This document shows, one piece after another, positions 28,856-37,740 of a stretch of DNA of 40,148 bases. Below the pieces are notes generated by a model. It was given only the letters and a program-made list of their open reading frames with translations. It was not told the DNA's origin and made no database searches. The stretch comes from an uncultured beta proteobacterium (GTDB lineage Bacteria > Pseudomonadota > Gammaproteobacteria > Burkholderiales > Burkholderiaceae): NCBI GenBank assembly GCA_903871735.1, contig CAIQHU010000109.1, positions 1 to 40,148 of the forward strand. The letters run 5' to 3'. Both the position numbers and the translations under genes were made by a program. How positions within the stretch are numbered: the stretch's first letter is position 1; the number at the start of each line of letters is the position of its first letter.

Positions 28856-30583
28856 TCATGGATTAGAACTTAAAACTGAGCGTATAGAGCCAGCGACCAC
28901 CTTCACACCTAACTCTTTCTTAAGTTGTTCTAAAAAAGGATCCACATCCAACTCCCGCTCAATCTGTAATTGCGCAATTTCCTGATCCTTGGCATCTAAC
29001 TTGGCAACGGTATGCTCTAAGTTCTGCGATTGTGTCTCTAACAAAATATGAACTGCTTTACCAAGCTCAACTTGTAATGCTTCAGAAAGCTTTTGTAAAA
29101 CCACCGGCGTGGCCATCTGCGGCACACTGCTACTTAATTTAACCTGAATCGCTTGACCACGATCCACCCAGGAAATTAACGCTGTTTGTAAAGCTGCTTG
29201 CTCTACCAAACCCTTTAATCGTAGTTTTTTTACTAAAACTTGCCAGTCCTTAGGCTCTACAAGTAGTTCACCCAATTCAGTGGATGATTGCTTCTGGTCT
29301 AAGTGAGGTTTTGACAAAAGCTCTTCCGACTTAACTGCTGCTGGCACGTGCTCTGACCCACGAACCACCGACTGATCTGAGGACGGCTTAGATCCAGAAT
29401 ATGGGCGCGCAACAGGCCCCAACGGGGGCTGGCCATCGTCTATCTGAAAAGCCAGCATCCGCAACAAACACATCATAAAACCGACCTCCTCTTCAGGAGC
29501 TAAGCCAAGATCAGCCCGACTTGTAATTGCAATTTGATAATAAAGCTGAACCTCTTCTTTTGAGAACTGACCAGCTAAACGCTCAACTGCCTCAGCCTCA
29601 GGCCATTCGGGCAAAATCGAACCAGGAATAACTTGGGCCATGGCAATCTTTTGTAAGATGGATGCTAAATCTTGTAAGGCAATTGAAAAAGACATACTCA
29701 TCAAACCCATCTCTTGCGAAACAGCTAATAATTCTTGACCATTACGGTGGTGGATGGCATCTAAAATCCGAACTAAATACGCGTCATCTAAACTGCCTAG
29801 CATCTGCCGAACAGCCTCCTCAGTAATCTGACCACTAGCAAAAGCGATTGCCTGATCAGTTAAGGATAAAGCGTCCCGCATTGAACCTCGGGCAGCTTTG
29901 GCAATAATCTTTAGGGCGTTCTGCGCAGCAAAGACGGCCTCCTCTTTTAAGATATTTTGTAAGTGCGAAACAATTAAAGGAGATGGCATTTGCTTTAAAT
30001 TAAACTGCAAACATCGTGATAAAACTGTCACTGGAATCTTTTGCGGATCCGTCGTCGCTAAAATAAATTTCATGTGCGCCGGCGGCTCTTCCAAAGTCTT
30101 GAGCATCGCATTAAATGCAAAATTGGTCAGCATATGAACTTCATCAATCATGAAGACCTTATAGCGACCACTAGTTGGTCCATATACGGCTTTTTCTAAT
30201 AAAGACAACATATCAGCAATACCCCGATTGCTAGCCGCATCCATCTCAACATAATCTACAAATCTGCCAGCATCAATTTCTTGGCAAGCTACGCATTGTC
30301 CACAAGGAGTCGAAGTTGGCGCAGATAGGGGATGATCCGGTAACCCCGTACAGTTGAGGGATTTAGCTAAAATACGCGCAATGGTGGTCTTGCCAACACC
30401 CCTTGTGCCAGTAAATAACCAAGCATGGTGCAAGCGGTTTTGATCTAAAGCATGGCTGAGTGCTGTTACAACATGATCTTGGCCTACCAGGGTTTTAAAG
30501 TCTTTAGGGCGCCATTTACGAGCCAAGGCTAGGCCACCTGAGGTGGGAATAGGTAAATGATCAAAAAGTGCAGTATCAGACAT
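28856..30583 (-). CDS. dnaX: DNA polymerase III subunits gamma/tau
   Basis: DnaX is the ATPase of the clamp loader and, as tau, couples polymerase cores to the helicase. The 575-residue protein has the P-loop GTRGVGKTT at 59-67, zinc ligands Cys78, Cys94, Cys97 and Cys100, the DEVHML Walker B motif, the SRCLQFNLKQM sensor region and a Glu/Ser/Pro linker (about 370-440), then a tau-like C-terminal part. A run of seven A residues in frame (A AAA AAA) near codon 452 could allow a -1 frameshift giving a shorter gamma-like form of about 481 residues; this is unproven. The start faces the ffs RNA gene. Confidence 0.96.
   Translation of the reverse strand: MSDTALFDHLPIPTSGGLALARKWRPKDFKTLVGQDHVVTALSHALDQNRLHHAWLFTGTRGVGKTTIARILAKSLNCTGLPDHPLSAPTSTPCGQCVACQEIDAGRFVDYVEMDAASNRGIADMLSLLEKAVYGPTSGRYKVFMIDEVHMLTNFAFNAMLKTLEEPPAHMKFILATTDPQKIPVTVLSRCLQFNLKQMPSPLIVSHLQNILKEEAVFAAQNALKIIAKAARGSMRDALSLTDQAIAFASGQITEEAVRQMLGSLDDAYLVRILDAIHHRNGQELLAVSQEMGLMSMSFSIALQDLASILQKIAMAQVIPGSILPEWPEAEAVERLAGQFSKEEVQLYYQIAITSRADLGLAPEEEVGFMMCLLRMLAFQIDDGQPPLGPVARPYSGSKPSSDQSVVRGSEHVPAAVKSEELLSKPHLDQKQSSTELGELLVEPKDWQVLVKKLRLKGLVEQAALQTALISWVDRGQAIQVKLSSSVPQMATPVVLQKLSEALQVELGKAVHILLETQSQNLEHTVAKLDAKDQEIAQLQIERELDVDPFLEQLKKELGVKVVAGSIRSVLSSNP
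29225..29231 (-). promoter_or_regulatory. Candidate -1 frameshift heptamer A AAA AAA in dnaX
   Basis: On the coding strand the codons are GTA AAA AAA CTA, so the seven A residues match the X XXY YYZ slippery pattern in the zero frame. A -1 shift would meet a TAA at 29139-29141 after about 28 codons. An AAGGA sequence lies 15 bases upstream, slightly far for the Shine-Dalgarno-like stimulator known from E. coli dnaX. I see no strong downstream stem. Confidence 0.35.
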
Positions 30584-30620
30584 AAGTTATATTCTAACAA
30601 TCATCGGGTTACAATAGTAG

Positions 30621-30717
30621 AAGACGGGCCTCCCCGCATGTTGGCTTGGTAATCTGGTCAGGTCGGGAACGAAGCAGCCAAACCCATCTCCCAGCAGTGC
30701 CGGGGGTAAGGCTCGTC
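30621..30717 (+). ncRNA. ffs: Signal recognition particle RNA (4.5S, small bacterial type)
   Basis: The hallmark apical region is present: GGTCAGGTCGGGAACGAAGC followed by AGCC, with a GGAA tetraloop closed by CG pairs and the conserved asymmetric loop that binds Ffh. The ends pair as a long stem: ACGGGCCT (from 30624) with AGGCTCGT (to 30716), and flanking GTAGAAG with CTACTTC extends it with two mismatches. About 97 nt is normal for the short SRP RNA. It directs nascent membrane proteins to FtsY and SecYEG. A TACAAT -10-like hexamer sits at 30610-30615, with no good -35. The ends are accurate only to a few bases. Confidence 0.95.
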
Positions 30718-30839
30718 TACTTCTGTTTTGATGCAAAATCCTTAACATTCCACCCTCTCGCTCGCCCAATCACTTGCTATCACACCGTATTTAATTACTT
30801 ACTTCATTACTCGGCATTTAATTCCTAGATATTAAGAAA

Positions 30840-33800
30840 CTATTCCGTTATCTCTTGGACGTCTCCGAACCGATCAACTAAAAAACTCTGAATCGGCTTA
30901 TCGAGTCTTAACCCACCTAGTAATTGTCGATAATTGATTAATTGCGCACGATACTTGAGAAAACTGGGTTCAGACGGCGAAGGAATACGCAATTTATAGT
31001 CAAGAATAATCAATCGGTCGGTTAATTCTGCAATTCGGTCCACACGAAAGCGCTCACCCGATTGATTAAATAAATCCACTTCATCCCAAGCATCTAACAA
31101 ATCTGGTCCTCGAAAAAATCCCTGTAGATGACGTGAATTAAAGATCGCTTGTGCAGACTCACGTGCAAAAGAGACATAGTCAGGCCCGATTCCTAACCAC
31201 TGCCCCAAAGAACTCTCGCTGGGTAATACGACAGAGTCATGGTCCTGCTCGCGAACTGTTGGAGCATACCTCTCCAAAATTAAATGGATAGCCACGCCTA
31301 ACTCCCGGGCGAATTCTTGATCTAACGTAGTCAATTCCCAGACATCTTCAAAATCACTTGGTAACTCTAAATCCCTGTCATCATGACTTTTAGTCATAGC
31401 AGCCAAACCGAATGACTCAGGAAGTTTTTCAATATGTGGGTAATTCACTGAATTCGACTCAGTCTGATCATTCAAACTGGAATCGATAATCGGTAAGCCA
31501 CTAGCCTTGGATAACAGCAAATCGTCCAATGCTCGAGTTGGCATACCACTAGCAATCAAATGCGCATACCAAGACTGATCATTCATGCCAGTTAAGTTTT
31601 TAGGGCTAATACTCAAAGCACTTCCCGATGCCACAAAGTATTGTTTCGCACGAGTCATCGCTACATACAACACATTCCATTTTTCTAACTCAGCAATCTT
31701 TTTTTCTTCCTCTAAGGCACTCGCAATACTACCCTGAGCAATCGACTGATCATAAGCACAGACTAGGTTCGGTGAAGGACTTGCCGGCGGCCAATCCACC
31801 ATGACACCAATTGGGTCTTGCTTGCGATTGACGCTGTTGGCATTCATTAAAAAAACAAAGGGCGCCTCCAAGCCCTTGGCTGCATGAATGGACATGATCC
31901 GTATCACACCCTGATCTTGCTCATCAAAGATCTCTTCTTCAACACCTTCTAATTCAAGTGCATTGGATTCCCCCTCATCTGGACTTTCTTCATCCTCGCC
32001 CTGATTTAGTCGCGCCAATTCATCAATCATCCGACTCAAGGATGGATAACGCCCGCCATGGATATCCAAAGCCAAATGGAGAAAAGCCTCTAAATTAGCT
32101 AGTACCTTTGCACGCATCAAAGGTGGGGCGGTGGCTGCATACACCTCCATAACCCGCCCCTGAGCATAGATTCGATCTAATAAATCATGTACGGGTAATC
32201 TGCCAGCTAAAGCCAACCAATCCTGTAATAGTTTTGCAGCATTTTCTAAGCTCTTAGACGGCGCATCTTGTAGCTTTTGCCACCAAGTTTTTCCAGTTTG
32301 ATCCCTAGCTAAGTACTCTAAGTCAACCTCGGTGCATTGAAATATCGGACATCGCAATACATGAGCCAAAGCCAACTGATTACTAGGCATCAATAGAAAA
32401 TTTAAAAGTGCTTGAATATCAGCCGCCTCTAAAGTCTTTAATAAGCCACCTTTACGAGGGCTCTGACACGGTAACTGCAAATCTAGGAAAGCCCGCTCAA
32501 TCTGTCGAATATGCGTTTTAGAACGCATCAAAATTAAAAAGTCACTCGGTACCGGACGGCGTAAAAAACTACCCTGCGCATTGCGATCGATCACTTGTTC
32601 ATGCTTTAACCAATGTTGAATCAAACGCCCAACCTGGTGAGCCTCTTGATAACTTTGTAATCCAGTAGAGGTCTGAGTCAGATCGTACATCGGCGAAGTT
32701 AATGCCTGACGATTGGCTAAAATCTCAGGCACGGCATTTTTCATCGTTAAAGGCAAACAAAAAGCTAAGCCCCCATCAACGCCACCTTGCTGATTTTGCC
32801 AAACGGTTTGATGCTCAAAAAACGGGTAACTTGGAAGGATCTCGCGGACGTTCAAAAAAGCTTTGTTAATCTGATTCATTACGCCTGGGGGATTTCTGCG
32901 TGTCTCATTATGCCGAATGTGAATGGCCGCAAATTCTTTTTCTAAATATTTTTGGACTTCTGCAAACAAACGCGAGTCTGCTCTTCGAAATCGATATATG
33001 GACTGCTTGGGATCACCCACTACAAAAATTGAGGGCTTTAAATCCCCGACAGAATAAGCACCTAACCACGATTTTAAGATCTGCCACTGCAAAGGATTCG
33101 TATCCTGAAACTCATCAATTAAAATATGCTTATATTTCGCATCCAAACGAGCCTGTAAATATGCCGCTGTCTCGTCTTTTGACATCAAACGATGCGCATG
33201 CCACTCCAAATCACTAAAGTCCTGGACCCTTAACTGTTGTTTGGCAAGAATAAAATGTTCAGACATCGACTGCGCAAGTGGAAGCCAAGCTTGATTCAAG
33301 CGCAAGGATTGATGCGCCTTTTGCCATTCTGACCATTCCACAATTAGCGCTGTCCACTTTTGAAAAATGGCTGGTATCCATTCAATCAAATCAGGCCGAT
33401 GGGCATTTTTCAATATTTGCTGTAATTTAGTCGAAGACTTTTGGCAATGAACCTTGGGCGTATTTGACTGTGTAAAAAAAGCCTTTCTTAGTAAATCACA
33501 CAACTGCTCAGAGTGATCAAAATCATTGGCGATATCTAGAACACTTTTTAAATCTTTAGCTAATTGAATATCATGAGGACCATCACTTTGACCAATCCAA
33601 CTAGCGGCTAATTCTAAATCCTGCCATTGCAGTACTTGCGTATTTAAAGCCCTAAAAATTGGATTTTCTTGGGTCGCTAAAGATAATCCTCCCGCAATTC
33701 TAGCCAGGGGGTCCCTGCCCAACTGTTCTGATCGATCCACAAACTCACTCCAAGCTGCCACCTGATACAAAATACTCGACTTACCCATCAATAAATTATT

Positions 33801-34364
33801 TACAGCATGCACTGAACGTGTCTTTAATAAGGCCAAATAATGTTCTTGTAAAATAGCAAACTTTCCCTGACCTTGCCCTAGCTGAGCCCACCAATTGGCC
33901 ATCGTTTCAGCAATCAAGCGTTGCCCATCTTCCCGCATCACACTGCCTACAGATACCCCCGAGCCGATTGGAGCAGCCTGACAAAGACGACTAAACCAGC
34001 CATGAAATGTGTCAATTACAACTGGCTGTGGATGCGACAAGACCTGCTCAAATAAACCGCGCGCAGCGCTCACTTTTAATTGCGCCTCGTCATTTGATAA
34101 ACCCCGCGCTTTTAAATCTTTAATAATTTTTTCATCGTCACTTTGAGCAAATTCTTTTAATACAGACTCAAGTCGCTCACGCATTTCTTGGGCAGCTTTA
34201 CGCGTAAAAGTAATCGCTAAAATCTCGTTAGGTGCCACCCCATCCAGTAATAAACGAAAAATTCTTGAAATCAATAGCCATGTCTTACCACTACCCGCAC
34301 AAGCTTCGATCACGCATGATAAGCGTGGATCACAAGCCTTGTCGATCAAATCATTAGCGCTCAA
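30840..34364 (-). CDS. addA: AddA-type helicase-nuclease (UvrD/Rep family, PD-(D/E)XK nuclease)
   Basis: AddA with AddB processes DNA double-strand ends for RecA-dependent repair, replacing RecBCD. The protein (1174 residues from the chosen start) has superfamily 1 helicase motifs: Walker A ACAGSGKTW at 21-29, ILAITFTRKAAQEMRERL, DEFQDTNPLQW, VGDPKQSIYRFRRAD and VLYVAMTRAK. At the C-terminus is a nuclease domain with FRVDRIAE, LDYK (1121-1124) and RAQLINYRQLL. The start is ambiguous. TTG at 34364 has AAGG eight bases upstream and overlaps addB by 11 bp; ATG at 34397 lacks a ribosome binding site. The frame is open to 34460. Translational coupling with addB is likely. Confidence 0.9.
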   Translation of the reverse strand: MSANDLIDKACDPRLSCVIEACAGSGKTWLLISRIFRLLLDGVAPNEILAITFTRKAAQEMRERLESVLKEFAQSDDEKIIKDLKARGLSNDEAQLKVSAARGLFEQVLSHPQPVVIDTFHGWFSRLCQAAPIGSGVSVGSVMREDGQRLIAETMANWWAQLGQGQGKFAILQEHYLALLKTRSVHAVNNLLMGKSSILYQVAAWSEFVDRSEQLGRDPLARIAGGLSLATQENPIFRALNTQVLQWQDLELAASWIGQSDGPHDIQLAKDLKSVLDIANDFDHSEQLCDLLRKAFFTQSNTPKVHCQKSSTKLQQILKNAHRPDLIEWIPAIFQKWTALIVEWSEWQKAHQSLRLNQAWLPLAQSMSEHFILAKQQLRVQDFSDLEWHAHRLMSKDETAAYLQARLDAKYKHILIDEFQDTNPLQWQILKSWLGAYSVGDLKPSIFVVGDPKQSIYRFRRADSRLFAEVQKYLEKEFAAIHIRHNETRRNPPGVMNQINKAFLNVREILPSYPFFEHQTVWQNQQGGVDGGLAFCLPLTMKNAVPEILANRQALTSPMYDLTQTSTGLQSYQEAHQVGRLIQHWLKHEQVIDRNAQGSFLRRPVPSDFLILMRSKTHIRQIERAFLDLQLPCQSPRKGGLLKTLEAADIQALLNFLLMPSNQLALAHVLRCPIFQCTEVDLEYLARDQTGKTWWQKLQDAPSKSLENAAKLLQDWLALAGRLPVHDLLDRIYAQGRVMEVYAATAPPLMRAKVLANLEAFLHLALDIHGGRYPSLSRMIDELARLNQGEDEESPDEGESNALELEGVEEEIFDEQDQGVIRIMSIHAAKGLEAPFVFLMNANSVNRKQDPIGVMVDWPPASPSPNLVCAYDQSIAQGSIASALEEEKKIAELEKWNVLYVAMTRAKQYFVASGSALSISPKNLTGMNDQSWYAHLIASGMPTRALDDLLLSKASGLPIIDSSLNDQTESNSVNYPHIEKLPESFGLAAMTKSHDDRDLELPSDFEDVWELTTLDQEFARELGVAIHLILERYAPTVREQDHDSVVLPSESSLGQWLGIGPDYVSFARESAQAIFNSRHLQGFFRGPDLLDAWDEVDLFNQSGERFRVDRIAELTDRLIILDYKLRIPSPSEPSFLKYRAQLINYRQLLGGLRLDKPIQSFLVDRFGDVQEITE

Positions 34365-37248
34365 GCCACATCCCTTTTCGGCAAATTCCTCGCACATCAC
34401 AATAGCGGCACACCTGCTCAGGACCACTTGCAGGCATCGGCGCACCCTGCCATATTGCACCTAAATCCTCTTGCATTTGGTCTATTAAATGCGCTGTCAT
34501 GTCTGCATTAATTTCTATATCATGAACCCGTTCGAGATTATCTAGGGATTTAAGCGAGCACCACGCCCCAATCGTAATTGGTTGACCATGCACGACACTT
34601 GTGCCGTTTGCTCCTTGAGCATAAATCAGTAGTTGGGGATCATCTTCGATAAAACGTTCTTTATCAATAATTTTCTTGATGGCCTGAAATTTATAATCAA
34701 TCACGCGAGCCGTTCCTAAAGTGGCATGGGTATCAAAACGATCTGCACGACCAGCAATTTCTAATTGCGTACCATCCACTAAATCAAGCTGAAATGTCAC
34801 TGGCACCTCAGCACTAGCAAATTCCCAACCATTTGCTTCTTGCTCAATCTGCCAATGAATCCAATGGGGGATTTGGTCCAACCACTCCTGACGCATACCC
34901 AATAATTTGCCATCATATTCAATTAAAGGTTGCCATTGTTGATTTGAAATTCGCTGCAACTGTTGGTACATCCATTGTGGCCGATCATACTCGGCTTGAT
35001 CCACCTGCAAATTACTAACGTCTTGGATTTTTAATTGGCGATAGAACCGCGCCAAGATGGCATGCAGTACGTTACCGACCATGCCAAATTCAGAAGAGGA
35101 CTGCAAGGCAGAGGGCGCCCACAACCCGAGTAGTCGAGTCGCATAAAAACGGTATGGACACTCTCGTAAAGTTTTATAAGAACTTGGGCTAATTCTCTTT
35201 GGAAATAGCGTATCCCCTATTTGTAAAGAAGCCTTCGCAGTGGTCTGCCCACCAAGTAAAGTACTACTTTGTGGCAAGGTAATTTTTTTATTAGCCAAAT
35301 GTCCAAGCTCAAATTGCAGCCTGGTTAGCCATCCTGCGCAGCGGTTTCTTTCTTGCGCCTGTTGCCACTCTTGCCATAAAAAATCGGTATGGGGATGGGC
35401 CTGTATCAAAGCCGATAAGTCCCTGGCATACTGTTGATACTGATCCTCCATCGTGGCTAATCCTAAACTCGCCACCATGGCCTTCGAAAAAATCAAGCCA
35501 TGTTCCGTTAAGTTCGGTAATTGTCGATCATCACAACCAACCATGACTACCGCGTCATAAACCTGTAATCTAGTCGCTGCTAGTGGAATGATTGAGACTT
35601 GTATATAGCCTAATGGACTTTGCTCTAAGTAAGAGGACTCTTCCATCCACTGATCAAAAAGACTAAACCAAGAACTACCAGATATTAGCTCTGTTTGCAT
35701 GCGTTGCATCTCTTGCAAAGCCTGCATCGTGTCCGCACCCGCCGCATCAGAACTCAGATTCTTCGTCATACCAAGGTGTTGTAATTGTTCTTGTAAAAGT
35801 AATACCCAGTCTTTACCAGTCTTAAAACCTCCTTGCCAAGCTTGGGCAAGTTCCTGTATGTTTTGAAGTAATTGAATACTTAATTGTGTATTATTTTGGT
35901 GACTAAAAAAGCCTGTTGCTAAATCACCAAATGGCTCGTGCTGATTTTCTAGGTGATAAAAAATTTCTAATAATGATTGCCAATTTGGGATAAAACGTCG
36001 CTCCAAAATTGTCTTTTCAATAAACCAACATACTTGCTCAAAATCAACGGAATCTTTTTTTAGGTTTTGCCATAACACCGACCAGTCAAGTAAAGGGTTC
36101 TTGATAAATCCAAGTAGTTGATGAAGATCAGGCCCCTCTCTAGCCCGCGCAATCTCTAGCCAACTCTGTACCGCTGCTGCAGCACCTGTAGTCGATAACT
36201 TCCAGCCCGTCTGATCCTGCACCACAACAGCGCTTCCTAGGCGATTTAATAAAGCCCGCACACGTCGTGCAACTAAACGATCTTGAGCTACCAAAGCAAT
36301 GCGCCGGCGATCCTGAGCAATATGTTCTTGGATACACGCTAAAGCGCCCCAAGCCATCTTTTCAAAATTGGGTAAGGCAATGATCCGAATATGCTCGGTA
36401 TTAGCATCTTGGCGGTTTTTCTGTATCTGGAGATGTTTTTCTGGGCGCTCACCAGAACTGGTTAAACATTCTGGCCATAAAGCTGCCCGCTCCCAGTCAA
36501 GACCAATCTTTAAAACAGACTGTCTATCTGCATAACGATCCAGAAAATGTTCCTCAGTCAACTGTTGCGAACCACGAACCTCTCCCATCTCTATCCAAAC
36601 CAATGGTTCTAAATGAGCTACCTGTGTAATCATCTGTGTGCGTAACATCAAACTGCATTGTCGTCTAATCACCGGATCTTGTAATGAACTCAAATTCTTC
36701 CAAAAAGCCATAATTAATGCGCTTTCTTCTTGGATAAAATCATTCTGCTGCAGTGGATATGCTGCGGCTAAAGCTTTATCAAATATCTTTTTGGCCTGAT
36801 CATACTCAAACACGGTCCCTAAAGACGGGTCTATATTTAAATGCGCTTGTGACAAATGGTCACAGGCTTGCACAATCGACTTGGTTAAGGACCAAATGCC
36901 CTTTTCTCCAATCACTCCAAAGTTTTTCTGAATCAATGGGTACTTGATTAAAGCTTGTTGAACTTTTTCCCAGCGCTCCAAGGTACTTAATACTGCGGGA
37001 TAATCCATCAAACTAGGCGTTTGTTCAAGCCATTTTGCTAAACCTAATATCTTTGGTAAAAATACAATCTCTTTAGGTAAATTCTTTGGACGTAATCTTT
37101 CCATAGCTCGGCGCAAGGCATTCGCTGGGCCGGAAGTCGATAATACAACTTGTGGGCGTTGCTCGGTTTCTTGTGCGAACTGCCAAATTGCTTTAGCTAT
37201 CTCATCTAATGCTTGCGCATTGGGTAATATCAAGCGTTCAATTCGCAT
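34354..37248 (-). CDS. addB: AddB-type nuclease subunit with Fe-S motif (PD-(D/E)XK family)
   Basis: The 964-residue protein is the partner of AddA. No Walker A motif is visible in its N-terminus (VVLSTSGPANALRRAME), as expected for the inactive-helicase subunit of this group. The C-terminal nuclease has Asp836 (AGRADRF) and Asp851-x-Lys853 (VIDYKFQ). Four cysteines suited to a 4Fe-4S cluster flank it: Cys697 in LRECPYRFYATRLLG, and Cys947, Cys950 and Cys956 in CRYCDVRGICRKG, the known AddB arrangement. Both nuclease and cluster look intact. Its 3' end overlaps the start of addA. The assignment to AddB rather than another RecB-like nuclease rests on this pairing. Confidence 0.9.
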   Translation of the reverse strand: MRIERLILPNAQALDEIAKAIWQFAQETEQRPQVVLSTSGPANALRRAMERLRPKNLPKEIVFLPKILGLAKWLEQTPSLMDYPAVLSTLERWEKVQQALIKYPLIQKNFGVIGEKGIWSLTKSIVQACDHLSQAHLNIDPSLGTVFEYDQAKKIFDKALAAAYPLQQNDFIQEESALIMAFWKNLSSLQDPVIRRQCSLMLRTQMITQVAHLEPLVWIEMGEVRGSQQLTEEHFLDRYADRQSVLKIGLDWERAALWPECLTSSGERPEKHLQIQKNRQDANTEHIRIIALPNFEKMAWGALACIQEHIAQDRRRIALVAQDRLVARRVRALLNRLGSAVVVQDQTGWKLSTTGAAAAVQSWLEIARAREGPDLHQLLGFIKNPLLDWSVLWQNLKKDSVDFEQVCWFIEKTILERRFIPNWQSLLEIFYHLENQHEPFGDLATGFFSHQNNTQLSIQLLQNIQELAQAWQGGFKTGKDWVLLLQEQLQHLGMTKNLSSDAAGADTMQALQEMQRMQTELISGSSWFSLFDQWMEESSYLEQSPLGYIQVSIIPLAATRLQVYDAVVMVGCDDRQLPNLTEHGLIFSKAMVASLGLATMEDQYQQYARDLSALIQAHPHTDFLWQEWQQAQERNRCAGWLTRLQFELGHLANKKITLPQSSTLLGGQTTAKASLQIGDTLFPKRISPSSYKTLRECPYRFYATRLLGLWAPSALQSSSEFGMVGNVLHAILARFYRQLKIQDVSNLQVDQAEYDRPQWMYQQLQRISNQQWQPLIEYDGKLLGMRQEWLDQIPHWIHWQIEQEANGWEFASAEVPVTFQLDLVDGTQLEIAGRADRFDTHATLGTARVIDYKFQAIKKIIDKERFIEDDPQLLIYAQGANGTSVVHGQPITIGAWCSLKSLDNLERVHDIEINADMTAHLIDQMQEDLGAIWQGAPMPASGPEQVCRYCDVRGICRKGMWLER

Positions 37249-37259
37249 TGCACATTTTT

Positions 37260-37288
37260 TTCAAAGAGATCATCAAGCAAGGTAAAAT
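37260..37288 (+). promoter_or_regulatory. Possible trxA promoter
   Basis: TTCAAA at 37260-37265 and TAAAAT at 37283-37288 are separated by 17 bases, four and five matches to the sigma-70 consensus. The start site would leave a leader of about 75 bases before trxA. The region is shared with the divergent addB start. Confidence 0.35.
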
Positions 37289-37369
37289 AGGCAAACTAAG
37301 AAATTTTTCGGAATCATCGAATCTACATCTTACAAGTTTTACTTATTATTTTCACTAAGGAATCCCTAT

Positions 37370-37696
37370 ATGAGCGAAGGTATCAAACATATTACAGATA
37401 GTTCTTTTGAAGCAGATGTCGTGCAATCCACAAAACCCGTTCTGCTCGACTTTTGGGCTGAATGGTGCGGCCCTTGTAAGATGATTGGTCCGATCCTGGA
37501 AGAAGTTGCTAAAGATTATGGGGATAAAATCCAAATTGCCAAAATGAATGTTGATGAAAATCAAGCAATTCCAGCGAAATTTGGTATTCGGGGTATACCA
37601 ACTCTGATCCTCTTTAAAAATGGTGAGGTGGCTGCTCAAAAAGTTGGTGCCCTTGCCAAATCCCAACTTACAGCCTTTATTGACTCGAATATCTAA
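37370..37696 (+). CDS. trxA: Thioredoxin 1
   Basis: TrxA is the general cytoplasmic disulfide reductant. The 108-residue protein has the canonical active site WCGPC (Cys33, Cys36), the buried Asp27 region LLDFWAEW and the cis-proline loop GIPTLILF. An AAGGA ribosome binding site is eight bases before the ATG. The order trxA-rho-rpmE is common in Burkholderiales. A possible terminator follows, so trxA and rho may be separate transcripts here despite the shared direction. Confidence 0.98.
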   Translation: MSEGIKHITDSSFEADVVQSTKPVLLDFWAEWCGPCKMIGPILEEVAKDYGDKIQIAKMNVDENQAIPAKFGIRGIPTLILFKNGEVAAQKVGALAKSQLTAFIDSNI

Positions 37697-37702
37697 GATT
37701 GG

Positions 37703-37731
37703 CCCCACTGTTGTTTTTTTGGTGGGGGTTT
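37703..37731 (+). terminator. Probable hairpin terminator after trxA
   Basis: CCCCAC and GTGGGG form a 6-bp stem (seven with a T-G wobble) around a T-rich loop, seven bases past the trxA stop. The sequence after the stem is GTTTGATGTTTTA, only moderately U-rich, and the loop is large, so termination may be partial. Confidence 0.5.
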
Positions 37732-37740
37732 GATGTTTTA

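Noticed and set aside
37355..37708. 117-codon minus-strand ORF covering trxA
   Set aside because: Antisense shadow of a canonical thioredoxin gene; composition is not protein-like.
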